Shown: positions 1 through 5,965, counted from the stretch's first letter. The stretch: DNA of 6,575 bases from Desulfobacula sp. (GCA_011390085.1 JAABTB010000134.1:1-6575); one strand, 5' to 3'. Made by a program: numbers and translations. Notes: generated by a model from the sequence alone, not told the origin.

Positions 1-630
1 TGGTACCCGCCCATGATGGAAAGCAATAATCCGGTTCGAGATTACCGTACGGTTTTCTGTGACAGAAGCCATGATGAATTCAGGGAAATTGTCCATGAAA
101 AATACCAGGAATCAGATTTTACGACCCAATTTATTCAAAGACACTTTTCATTGCCTGGGGCGTCGGCGCCGGTGGAAAAAACATTGAGAATGGATTCAAC
201 CATTATGTTAGCAGATGACCCGGTAAAAAGAGTGGATAATATGACCATGGCATGGAGCCTTGAGGCAAGGGTCCCGTTTCTTGATCATGAACTGGTGGAA
301 CTGGCAGCCAAGATTCCATCTGAATATAAAGTTGGAAACGGGGGCAAATACATACTTAAAGAAGCGGCAAGAAAGATCATTCCAAATGAGGTGATCGACA
401 GGCCAAAAGGGTATTTCCCTGTGCCTGCCTTAAAATATATCCAGGGCAGATACCTTGATTTTGTAACAAAGATTCTGAAAAGCGAAGTTTGTAAATCCAG
501 AAAAATAATACAAAACAAATACATTGATGTGCTGCTTGAATCTCCTGAAGCTCACATTACCCCGCTTAACGGGTCAAAATTATGGCAGGTGGCGCTACTG
601 GAATTCTGGATGCAGCAAAATGAAATATAA
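1..630 (+). CDS. asnO: N-acetylglutaminylglutamine amidotransferase (AsnB-like), C-terminal part
   Basis: The reading frame is open from the first base (it begins Trp-Tyr-Pro-Pro before the first Met at 13), so this is the last 209 residues of a longer protein. Asparagine synthetase B-like amidotransferases of this group are usually near 590 residues, so the N-terminal glutaminase domain and the ATP-binding loop lie outside the window. What remains is the C-terminal part of the synthetase domain. The best mark is SLEARVPFLDH at 256-288, followed by GGKYILKEAAR and a DRPKGYFPVP segment, all typical of the family. The enzyme would use glutamine and ATP to convert the C-terminal carboxylate of N-acetylglutaminylglutamine to the amide, giving the osmolyte NAGGN. 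The C-terminus alone could be ordinary asparagine synthetase. The specific call rests on the two following genes, which are the standard partners in the NAGGN trio. The stop codon overlaps the ngg ribosome binding site. Confidence 0.9.
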   Translation, partial: WYPPMMESNNPVRDYRTVFCDRSHDEFREIVHEKYQESDFTTQFIQRHFSLPGASAPVEKTLRMDSTIMLADDPVKRVDNMTMAWSLEARVPFLDHELVELAAKIPSEYKVGNGGKYILKEAARKIIPNEVIDRPKGYFPVPALKYIQGRYLDFVTKILKSEVCKSRKIIQNKYIDVLLESPEAHITPLNGSKLWQVALLEFWMQQNEI

Positions 631-634
631 GGAG
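629..634 (+). promoter_or_regulatory. Ribosome binding site of ngg overlapping the asnO stop
   Basis: AAGGAG lies 7 bases before the ATG at 642 and shares its first two bases with the asnO TAA stop. This supports the ATG at 642 as the ngg start and suggests that translation of the two genes is coupled. Confidence 0.8.
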
Positions 635-641
635 AATATCC

Positions 642-2372
642 ATGGATAAATTAAAGCATCGAATCGAAAAAAGCTATGGACAATCCTTAAGAAACTGGGA
701 AAGGATTGATAGCCCGGTAACAAAAAAAATGCGTCCGAACTCGTTGTCTGAGATGGGGTGGGGCAGGCTGGTGTTTGGTCACACATTTGAAACAAATGAA
801 CAAATAGTTGATGCCATGTGTTCCCATGGGCATGACAGCAGAGATATCGCTATTTATGTTATTGACCCCCATGTCCTTATTTCCATGGCGCCTGATAAAT
901 TGTTTCTGGATCCATCACACACCTACCGGTTGTGGAACTATGATTACCAATATGATCGTCAAAAGGCCGGTAAATCATTTATCATTAACCGGCTTTCAAA
1001 TCAGGAAGAAGCGCATCAGGTCAACACAATATATTCAAAATGCCGAATGAAAGGGGCTGAACCTGAATTTCTTTTAGATAAGCATGCAGACAAACTGAGA
1101 ACCTGTTTTATTGCAAAAAGACGGGTTGAAAATCAGGTGGTCGGTATCGTAACCGGCATTGATCATGTCGAGGCATTTAATGACCCGGAAAATGGTTCCA
1201 GCTTATGGTCTCTGGCTGTTGATCCCCAGGCGGGACTTCCCGGTATCGGAATTAACCTTGTCCGGCATCTGATTGCCCACTATTTTACCAAAGGTCGTGC
1301 GTTTGTTGATGTGAGCGTCATGCATGACAACAGGCAAGCCATAAGCCTTTATCAAAAACTGGGTTTTAAAAGAATCCCTGCATTTTGCATTAAAAGGAAA
1401 AACTCCATTAATGAGCAATTGTATATACGCGCTGATGAACCTGCCGCGGCATTGAATCCCTATGCCAGGTTAATCGTGGACGAAGCGCGCAAAAGAGGCA
1501 TTATCATAGATATCCTTGATGCTGAATATGGATTGTTCAAGCTAACCCTTGGAAGCCGGTCGGTCACCTGCAGAGAATCCCTTTCTGAAATGACATCAGC
1601 CGTTGCCATGACAAAATGCGATGATAAACGGTTGACACGAAGATTAGTTCAAAAAGCAGGAATTACAGTTCCACGACAGATAAAACATACGGATTACAAA
1701 ACCGACATTGATTTTATGAACAGGGTTGAGCGGGTAGTGGTCAAGCCGGCAAGAGGTGAGCAGGGAGCCGGTATCAGCGTGGATATTTCCGATGAAAAGG
1801 AACTCACGGATGCCATAAAAAAAGCCAAAAGAACCTGTTCTGATGTTCTTTTGGAAGAGTACGTTCAGGGTAAGGATTTAAGAATTATTGTCATTGATCA
1901 TCGAGTTGTGGCCGCTGCAATAAGGAAACCGCCGGCTGTCATGGGTACCGGCAGCCATTCCATCGCAGATCTGATAGAGAAACACAATCGCAGGCGCATG
2001 GCCGCAACAGGGGGTGAGAGCAGAATACCCGAGGACGAGGAAACCTTAAGGTGCCTGAAAAAAGAAGGATATGAATACGACTCCATACTGAAAAAAGACA
2101 AAACCATTATTGTCAGGAAGACGGCCAATCTTCATACCGGGGGCACCATACATGATGTGACGGATGATCTGTCCGGTGTTTTAAAGAAAGCGGCGGTAAC
2201 GGTCAGTAAAACCATTGATATCCCGGTGACCGGTCTTGATTTCATGGTACCGGATATCAAAGGGAGCACCTATGCCTTTATTGAGGCCAATGAACGCCCC
2301 GGCCTTGCCAACCATGAACCGCAACCGACTGCTCAACGCTTTATTGATCTTCTTTTTCCTGAAACGGTATAA
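642..2372 (+). CDS. ngg: N-acetylglutaminylglutamine synthetase (GNAT acetyltransferase fused to ATP-grasp ligase)
   Basis: This 576-residue protein has two catalytic parts. Residues about 112-255 are a GNAT acetyltransferase: LAVDPQAGLPGIGINLVRHL (191-210) fits the acetyl-CoA binding motif, and NRQAISLYQKLGF (230-242) is the usual C-terminal GNAT motif. Residues about 275-575 are an ATP-grasp ligase like that of cyanophycin synthetase: TKCDDKRLTRRLVQKAGI (324-341), VVVKPARGEQGAGISV (366-381 region), LLEEYVQGKDLRIIVI (403-418), HSIADLIE (439-446), and the metal-binding end GLDFMV...FIEANERPGL (531-555). The known reaction is acetylation of glutamine plus ATP-dependent joining of a second glutamine, giving N-acetylglutaminylglutamine, which AsnO then amidates. 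The first ~110 residues are a family-specific extension I cannot assign. The length is normal for the family and no key motif is missing. The gene sits 11 bases after asnO and 12 before the peptidase gene, so it is in their operon. Confidence 0.95.
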   Translation: MDKLKHRIEKSYGQSLRNWERIDSPVTKKMRPNSLSEMGWGRLVFGHTFETNEQIVDAMCSHGHDSRDIAIYVIDPHVLISMAPDKLFLDPSHTYRLWNYDYQYDRQKAGKSFIINRLSNQEEAHQVNTIYSKCRMKGAEPEFLLDKHADKLRTCFIAKRRVENQVVGIVTGIDHVEAFNDPENGSSLWSLAVDPQAGLPGIGINLVRHLIAHYFTKGRAFVDVSVMHDNRQAISLYQKLGFKRIPAFCIKRKNSINEQLYIRADEPAAALNPYARLIVDEARKRGIIIDILDAEYGLFKLTLGSRSVTCRESLSEMTSAVAMTKCDDKRLTRRLVQKAGITVPRQIKHTDYKTDIDFMNRVERVVVKPARGEQGAGISVDISDEKELTDAIKKAKRTCSDVLLEEYVQGKDLRIIVIDHRVVAAAIRKPPAVMGTGSHSIADLIEKHNRRRMAATGGESRIPEDEETLRCLKKEGYEYDSILKKDKTIIVRKTANLHTGGTIHDVTDDLSGVLKKAAVTVSKTIDIPVTGLDFMVPDIKGSTYAFIEANERPGLANHEPQPTAQRFIDLLFPETV

Positions 2373-2377
2373 GAGAG
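2371..2377 (+). promoter_or_regulatory. Weak ribosome binding site of the M42 peptidase gene
   Basis: AAGAGAG overlaps the ngg stop codon and ends 7 bases before the ATG at 2385. It is a poorer match than the site of ngg, so expression of the peptidase probably relies on translation arriving from ngg. Confidence 0.5.
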
Positions 2378-2384
2378 AATTGCC

Positions 2385-3509
2385 ATGAAAATTGATGAAT
2401 CTTATTTAAAAACTCAACTGATTTCCCTGCTTCAAATTCCGAGTCCGTCCGGATACACCGATCAAATTGTTCACCATGTGTGCAAGGAACTTGAGCAGCT
2501 TGAAATACCCTATAATGTGACTCGCAGAGGAGCAATAAGGGCTACTCTTTCCGGAAAATCAGAAACGCTTGATCGTGCTGTTTGTGTTCACCTGGATACC
2601 CTGGGAGCGATGGTGAGTACCCTGAAGCCGAACGGGAGACTTGCGGTTAGACCCATCGGGACATGGTCTAGCCGTTTTGCGGAAGGTGCAAGGGTTACTA
2701 TTTTTTGTGAGAGGGAAAAATACCGTGGAACCCTTCTTCCCCTGAAAGCGTCCGGCCATGTCTACGGCAGTGAAATCGACACGCAACCGGTATCGTGGGA
2801 TCATATAGAACTAAGGGTTGATGCAAAATGTTTTGAAAAAAAAGATCTGGAAAACCTTGGGTTTGAGCCGGGTAATTATGTAGCGATTGACCCGAATCCT
2901 GAAATTGATGACAAAGGCTTTATTAATTCACGGCATCTGGATAATAAAGCCGGTGCTGCCATGCTTTTATCAGTTGCCAGAACCATAAAGCTAAACAAGA
3001 TCACTCTGCCCGTGGATTGTCATCTGCTCTTTACCATCAGTGAAGAAATCGGGATTGGCGCCACCGATGTATTGTACAGCGATATAACAGAGATGATTGT
3101 CATTGACAGTGCCATGGCTGCACCCAGGCAGAATACGGATGAATATTCAACAACCCTTGTAATGATGGATCAATCGGGTCCGTTTGATTATCATCTGAAC
3201 AATAAACTCACCAAAATATGCCGCGAAAATCATATTGATTTTAAAAAAGACCTGTTTGAATTTTACCGTTCAGACTCAGCTTCAGCCATAGAAGCTGGAA
3301 GCGGTATCAGAACAGCCCTGGTAGGATTTGGCGTTGACGGCTCCCATGGGTACGAGCGGACACACCTGGCGACTCTGAAGAATACAGAAAATTTAATTTT
3401 GAACTATATTCAAAGTGATCCAACATTTAAACGGGATAAAAATCATATTGGTTCCATCAATGGATTTCCCCACCAGCCGACCCGGGACACGATCAATATT
3501 GAAACATAA
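2385..3509 (+). CDS. M42-family metallopeptidase of the NAGGN osmoprotectant trio
   Basis: This 374-residue protein is a dinuclear-metal aminopeptidase or deacylase of family M42 (glutamyl aminopeptidase/endoglucanase M fold). The expected metal and catalytic residues are in order: His69 and Asp71 in CVHLDTLGAMV, Asp186 in NSRHLDNKAGAA, the Glu220-Glu221 pair in TISEEIGIGA, Asp241 in IVIDSAMAAP, and a late histidine, probably His321 in DGSHGYERTH. The PSPSGYT segment at 19-25 is the usual N-terminal signature. The stretch between Asp71 and Asp186 fits the inserted dimerisation domain of the family. No signal peptide is seen, so it should be cytoplasmic. The gene starts 12 bases after ngg and is the third member of the conserved NAGGN trio. 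Its substrate is not established. Turnover of NAGGN when osmolarity falls, or processing of a glutamine dipeptide, are both inferences. Confidence 0.92.
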   Translation: MKIDESYLKTQLISLLQIPSPSGYTDQIVHHVCKELEQLEIPYNVTRRGAIRATLSGKSETLDRAVCVHLDTLGAMVSTLKPNGRLAVRPIGTWSSRFAEGARVTIFCEREKYRGTLLPLKASGHVYGSEIDTQPVSWDHIELRVDAKCFEKKDLENLGFEPGNYVAIDPNPEIDDKGFINSRHLDNKAGAAMLLSVARTIKLNKITLPVDCHLLFTISEEIGIGATDVLYSDITEMIVIDSAMAAPRQNTDEYSTTLVMMDQSGPFDYHLNNKLTKICRENHIDFKKDLFEFYRSDSASAIEAGSGIRTALVGFGVDGSHGYERTHLATLKNTENLILNYIQSDPTFKRDKNHIGSINGFPHQPTRDTINIET

Positions 3510-3533
3510 CAAAAGATATGAATGAGGTTGTCA

Positions 3534-3555
3534 TATGCCTCGAACGCGCGGCATA
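3534..3555. repeat. Inverted repeat after the NAGGN operon
   Basis: TATGCC (3534-3539) and GGCATA (3550-3555) form a 6-bp stem. A T/C mismatch and two further C-G pairs continue it, closing a 4-base loop (AACG). It lies 24 bases after the stop of the peptidase gene, in the spacer between two convergent genes. No T-run follows on either strand, so it is not a textbook intrinsic terminator. It may act as a 3' stability hairpin or help termination. Confidence 0.4.
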
Positions 3556-3559
3556 CTCT

Positions 3560-3592
3560 GAACAAAGTGCTTTGATCGAAAGATCAATGTTC
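3560..3592. terminator. Possible bidirectional terminator hairpin between convergent genes
   Basis: TTGATC (3572-3577) and GATCAA (3582-3587) form a perfect 6-bp stem with a GAAA tetraloop. GAACA (3560-3564) and TGTTC (3588-3592) can extend it by 5 bp across a 7-base bulge on the left side. It covers the stop codon of the - strand gene and lies between two convergent genes, which is where a shared terminator is expected. It is AT-rich and lacks a T-run, so the terminator role is only inferred from position. Confidence 0.3.
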
Positions 3593-4009
3593 ATCATTAA
3601 ACGTAAGGAAGGGAACCGCAGTCCTGTATCCGTCACTGTCTGTTAAACTGCCGATATCCACGGATGCCTCTATGCCGGGAATCCATTGATACGCCTTAAT
3701 AATGATCGTATCCGACGTTGGCAGAACACAACTTTCCGATTTGGGATACGGTCCTTCAGAAGACTGGAACCTCGTTACAACAGCTTCTTCTGGAATGTCT
3801 GAGATTTCTACGATATCTTCCACATAGATTGATCTGATATCATCAAAAAGTGATCCTTTCATTTCTTCCTTGATCAACCGGATCCGATCTCTGAATTTCA
3901 ACAGAGCAAGTTCCGGACTGCCGGCATTTACAACACAGGTAAAATATCCGTGTCGTTCCCTGTCTTTTTCCCTGAGTTCATCAAATGAAAAATGGCCTGA
4001 ATATAACAT
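3584..4009 (-). CDS. Hypothetical protein, 141 residues
   Basis: I do not recognise this gene. It codes for a soluble protein of 141 residues with no signal peptide or membrane segment. The N-terminal half contains a predicted strand (YFTCVVNAG, about 22-30) followed by a long charged helix (SPELALLKFRDRIRLIKEEM, 31-50), then LFDDIRSIYVEDIVEISDIPEE. The second half is richer in likely strands (TIIIKAYQWI, TAVPFLTF). This suggests a small alpha/beta fold. The ATG start at 4009 is backed by an AAGGA-type ribosome binding site at about 4020-4025 (read on the - strand). The gene converges with the NAGGN operon and is divergent from the coiled-coil gene, with 445 bases of AT-rich DNA upstream, so it is transcribed alone. 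Codon use looks ordinary and nothing overlaps it, so I believe it is real. Its function is open. Confidence 0.72.
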   Translation of the reverse strand: MLYSGHFSFDELREKDRERHGYFTCVVNAGSPELALLKFRDRIRLIKEEMKGSLFDDIRSIYVEDIVEISDIPEEAVVTRFQSSEGPYPKSESCVLPTSDTIIIKAYQWIPGIEASVDIGSLTDSDGYRTAVPFLTFNDEH

Positions 4010-4049
4010 ATAAAACGAATTCCTTTTTTATATTTAAGCGGTTATTTAT

Positions 4050-4055
4050 CTTATA
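4050..4055 (-). promoter_or_regulatory. Candidate -10 element for the - strand hypothetical gene
   Basis: Read on the - strand this is TATAAG, one base from the TATAAT consensus. A start about 7 bases downstream would give a leader of roughly 30 bases before the ATG, containing the AAGGA ribosome binding site. The matching -35 region is poor, so this is a weak call. Confidence 0.22.
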
Positions 4056-4406
4056 TTAAAGGACATAAGAACTGAAGAGTAAATGTGGGTTTTTACCCAT
4101 CTATGAAGAAAAGAATATGTACGCCGAACTTTTTTTATAAATACATCGCTTTGGACGTCAATATATTTGAATTTCCCTCATTTTATTTATTTAAAATCAA
4201 TTGAATATCTACCCCTAATTTTTCAATTCGTATTTAAATATCAAAGGTGCTCTCATGGGTTACCACCACCCTACATGATTTAATCGTTACGTTACAGTGT
4301 TGTTTCAACAAGATCTACAGTAAAAGCCTCATTGTTTAGAAATTGAATTTGACCGATACTTTAAACTGAATAGCACAAAATAGCATTCTTTGGGGATTGT
4401 TCCCGG

Positions 4407-4434
4407 TTGAATGTGCCGTTCTTCATTTTATAAA
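4407..4434 (+). promoter_or_regulatory. Candidate sigma-70 promoter for the coiled-coil/PRC operon
   Basis: TTGAAT (4407-4412) and TATAAA (4429-4434) are separated by 16 bases and each matches the sigma-70 consensus well. The predicted transcript start, near 4441, falls on the ribosome binding site itself. The leader would then be only about 14 bases, which weakens the call. A promoter further upstream is equally possible. Confidence 0.3.
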
Positions 4435-4440
4435 AAAGAC

Positions 4441-4446
4441 AGGAGG
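4441..4446 (+). promoter_or_regulatory. Strong ribosome binding site of the coiled-coil gene
   Basis: AGGAGG lies 8 bases before the ATG at 4455. It is a near-perfect anti-Shine-Dalgarno match and predicts strong translation of the first gene of this operon. Confidence 0.8.
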
Positions 4447-4454
4447 AGTAAACC

Positions 4455-4847
4455 ATGACAAACCAAGAAACCGACCAAATTTTTGAAAGACAGAAATATC
4501 ATCAGTCTCTAATGGATAAAATGAGCATTGAATCCTCTTCTGTAGATACCTGCAGGCCTGAAGGTGAAAAGACGCTTTATATCGAAAAGTTGGAGCAACG
4601 GGTCAAAACCCTCAAATCCATCGTGGAGGATATGACAGAAAAAAGTAAAAACCTGGAAAAAAAGTACAGAGTCGAGTTTGAAGAGGACCGGAAGATGATA
4701 GAGGAATACTATCGCACTTTAAAGGAGAGGATGAACAGTGTCCGCCAGGCAGGCGGAGAGGCCTGGAAAGAATTGGGTAAAGGAAGCTCACGTGCCTTGG
4801 AAAATTTTACAGAGGGTATAAAAAATGCAGTTTCAAGATTCAAATAA
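4455..4847 (+). CDS. Small coiled-coil protein, Sll1863-like stress-response type
   Basis: This 130-residue, highly charged protein is nearly all helix. Residues about 40-98 show heptad spacing of hydrophobic residues (LYIEKLEQRVKTLKSIVEDM, then a long Glu/Lys/Arg stretch), a clear coiled coil. Residues 99-130 form an amphipathic tail, AGGEAWKELGKGSSRALENF then TEGIKNAVSRFK. This tail resembles the end of the small coiled-coil proteins annotated as the Sll1863-type stress-response family, where a helix with 'AW-x-x-L' spacing follows the coil. The similarity is from memory of the pattern, so the family name is tentative. No signal peptide or membrane helix is present. The protein may self-assemble or lie on a membrane through its tail. 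It is first in an operon with the overlapping Pro-rich gene and the PRC-barrel gene. The start is fixed by AGGAGG 8 bases upstream. Confidence 0.85.
   Translation: MTNQETDQIFERQKYHQSLMDKMSIESSSVDTCRPEGEKTLYIEKLEQRVKTLKSIVEDMTEKSKNLEKKYRVEFEEDRKMIEEYYRTLKERMNSVRQAGGEAWKELGKGSSRALENFTEGIKNAVSRFK
4811..4816 (+). promoter_or_regulatory. Ribosome binding site of the Pro-rich gene inside the coiled-coil gene
   Basis: AGAGGG lies within the end of the coiled-coil gene, 8 bases before the ATG at 4825. Its good spacing is a main reason to accept the overlapping Pro-rich reading frame as a real gene. Confidence 0.55.
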
Positions 4848-5094
4848 AAAGAGTGTTATAAAAGTTATAGAAACAGGGTTTCAAGAGTCCCTTCCTGAAA
4901 TTCCAACGGGGGATTTACCCAAAGAACATCCTCCCATACAGGAACCGCCGCAAAAAAAACCGCCGGATGAGGCGCCGCCAAGAAGGTACCCTCCCAAGGA
5001 AAAAACACCATTAAAAGATCCACCGGTGAAAGAACCCCCGGTAAAAGAACCCTTGTTTCTATCCCGCAGGTGGGCTCGATTTTCAGGCCGGTAG
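4825..5094 (+). CDS. Proline-rich pentapeptide-repeat protein, 89 residues
   Basis: I recognise no named family. The protein has a short N-terminal part (1-30, including SVIKVIETGFQESLPEIP). A low-complexity region follows in which a Pro-Pro pair falls every five residues: at 36, 41, 46, 51, 56, 66 and 71, with Thr-Pro at 61 and Pro-Leu at 76. The other three positions are mostly Lys, Glu, Asp or Arg, so the region should form an extended, charged polyproline-II rod. It ends in a short basic tail, LSRRWARFSGR. There is no signal peptide or membrane segment. The gene overlaps the coiled-coil gene by 23 bases in the +1 frame and ends 45 bases before the PRC-barrel start, so it is co-transcribed and probably translationally coupled. 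It could act as a spacer or binding arm for its neighbours. The strict register argues that it is translated. Confidence 0.72.
   Translation: MQFQDSNKKSVIKVIETGFQESLPEIPTGDLPKEHPPIQEPPQKKPPDEAPPRRYPPKEKTPLKDPPVKEPPVKEPLFLSRRWARFSGR
4930..5049 (+). repeat. 15-base tandem repeat coding for Pro-Pro-x-x-x units
   Basis: Eight consecutive 15-base units code for PPIQE, PPQKK, PPDEA, PPRRY, PPKEK, TPLKD, PPVKE and PPVKE. The last two units (5020-5034 and 5035-5049) are nearly identical at the DNA level, which suggests a recent duplication. The earlier units have drifted. A possible degenerate unit (LPKEH) precedes the array at 4915-4929, and another (PLFLS) follows it at 5050-5064. Confidence 0.85.
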
Positions 5095-5126
5095 GATTTG
5101 GAATTAAAATCGCGATTATAAATAAT

Positions 5127-5133
5127 AAGGAGG
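5127..5133 (+). promoter_or_regulatory. Ribosome binding site that decides the PRC-barrel start
   Basis: AAGGAGG is a full-length Shine-Dalgarno match. It directly touches a TTG at 5134, leaving no room for initiation there. It is 6 bases from the ATG at 5140, which is the normal spacing, so the ATG is the start. Confidence 0.85.
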
Positions 5134-5139
5134 TTGATC

Positions 5140-5958
5140 ATGTTAAAAAGCATAGATGAAATTATCGGATATACCTTGTTTGCCAAAGAGAATGATGTCG
5201 GAAAATGTAAGGATCTGCTGTTTGATGACCAACTCTGGACAGTCCGTCACATGGTGGCAGATACCGGCGGGTGGCTTGTGGGTAAAAAAGTTCTTGTTTC
5301 ACCGGTGATGGTTCAAAAGACAGATTGGCAGACGCAACGTATCTTTCTTGATATCACCAGGGAGCAGCTTGAAAAATGTCCCTCACTGCTGGAGGATGAG
5401 CCGGTTTCCCGTAAGCATGAAAGAAAAATGGCCCAGGTTTTGAATTATCCGTATTATTGGGCGGACGATGGCCTCTGGGGACATGCAGCATATCCGGCGG
5501 TGATGACTCATGTCCCTGAAGAATCCGCATTAAAACCTGAGGAAGAAATAGTGGAGGAGATACAGGAACAGGACCGGGAAGAAAATCATCTGCGCTCGTA
5601 TAAGGAAGTAAAAGGTTACGATATTGAGGCAAGTGATGGAAATATCGGGCACGTGGAGGATTTTATCCTAGAGGATAAAACCTGGGCTCTGCGATATGTG
5701 GTGGTCGATACCCGGAACTGGCTGCCGGGGGGAAAAAAGGTTATCCTCTCTTTGAACTGGGTAAAAAAAGTCAGCTGGGAGAAATCAACTTTTTTTCTGG
5801 ATATCAGTAAAGAGCAGGTTGAGAATAGTCCTGAATTTGATCCTGAACAACCGGTTAACATTGAGTATGAAAATCGTCTGTACGACTATTATGGCCGGCC
5901 TTTTGAAAAAAATATTACAAAAAAGCTTCAGAAAATGATTGCAAACCCGTTTATATAG
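5140..5958 (+). CDS. Protein with two PRC-barrel domains
   Basis: This 272-residue protein contains two copies of the PRC-barrel domain, about 3-80 and 152-230. The copies align over their whole length: GYTLFAKENDVGKCKDLLFD with GYDIEASDGNIGHVEDFILE, VADTGGWLVGKKVLVSP with VVDTRNWLPGGKKVILSL, and FLDITREQLEKCP with FLDISKEQVENSP. An internal duplication is therefore plain. The linker (about 81-151) has an aromatic patch (NYPYYWADDGLWG) and then a strongly acidic run. A C-terminal tail (about 231-272) ends in a basic stretch. PRC barrels are small beta domains found in photosystem reaction-centre H subunits and in RimM, where they bind other proteins. No enzyme activity is expected. No membrane segment or signal peptide is visible. 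It is the third gene of the operon. A TTG two codons earlier is rejected as the start because of ribosome-binding-site spacing. Its stop is 7 bases from the stop of the convergent regulator gene. Confidence 0.92.
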   Translation: MLKSIDEIIGYTLFAKENDVGKCKDLLFDDQLWTVRHMVADTGGWLVGKKVLVSPVMVQKTDWQTQRIFLDITREQLEKCPSLLEDEPVSRKHERKMAQVLNYPYYWADDGLWGHAAYPAVMTHVPEESALKPEEEIVEEIQEQDREENHLRSYKEVKGYDIEASDGNIGHVEDFILEDKTWALRYVVVDTRNWLPGGKKVILSLNWVKKVSWEKSTFFLDISKEQVENSPEFDPEQPVNIEYENRLYDYYGRPFEKNITKKLQKMIANPFI

Positions 5959-5965
5959 AACCGGT

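Larger units (their letters stand above)
4010..4454. other. AT-rich divergent intergenic region without genes
   Basis: These 445 bases carry no convincing reading frame. They separate the start of the - strand hypothetical gene from the start of the coiled-coil gene, so they must hold promoters in both directions. Visible structure is modest. There is a TGGGT-TTTT-ACCCA palindrome (4086-4099), a 7-bp inverted repeat AATTGAA/TTCAATT with a 16-base spacer (4199-4228), a TGTTG-TTT-CAACA palindrome (4298-4310), and long A/T runs. Any of these could be operators or chance matches in AT-rich DNA. I see no sigma-54 type element and no riboswitch I can name. Confidence 0.7.

Noticed and set aside
285..524. 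Open frame on the - strand within asnO, and similar antisense frames inside ngg, the peptidase and the PRC-barrel gene
   Set aside because: All lie wholly or mostly inside strongly supported genes, show no family motif and have odd composition, as expected of shadow frames.
4086..4099. TGGGT-TTTT-ACCCA as an intrinsic terminator
   Set aside because: The stem is 5 bp with no T-run and it lies upstream of both flanking genes, where a terminator is not expected. It is kept only as a possible operator.
4284..4297. Direct repeat GTTACGTTAC as part of a repeat array or attachment site
   Set aside because: There are only two 5-base copies and no integrase or tRNA gene nearby, so there is no support for a mobile element.
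5020..5094. Frameshift near the end of the Pro-rich gene, because the tail LFLSRRWARFSGR breaks the repeat
   Set aside because: The two other frames give no further Pro repeats after this point, so there is no sign that a longer array was broken.
5134..5139. TTG at 5134 as start of the PRC-barrel protein
   Set aside because: It directly abuts the AAGGAGG ribosome binding site. The ATG at 5140 has the correct 6-base spacing.
4881..5186. Open frame of 101 residues on the - strand, rich in Gly-Gly-Ser-Phe repeats
   Set aside because: It is the exact antisense of the Pro-Pro pentapeptide array (CCN codons read as NGG). It has no ribosome binding site argument of its own and runs into the start of the PRC-barrel gene.
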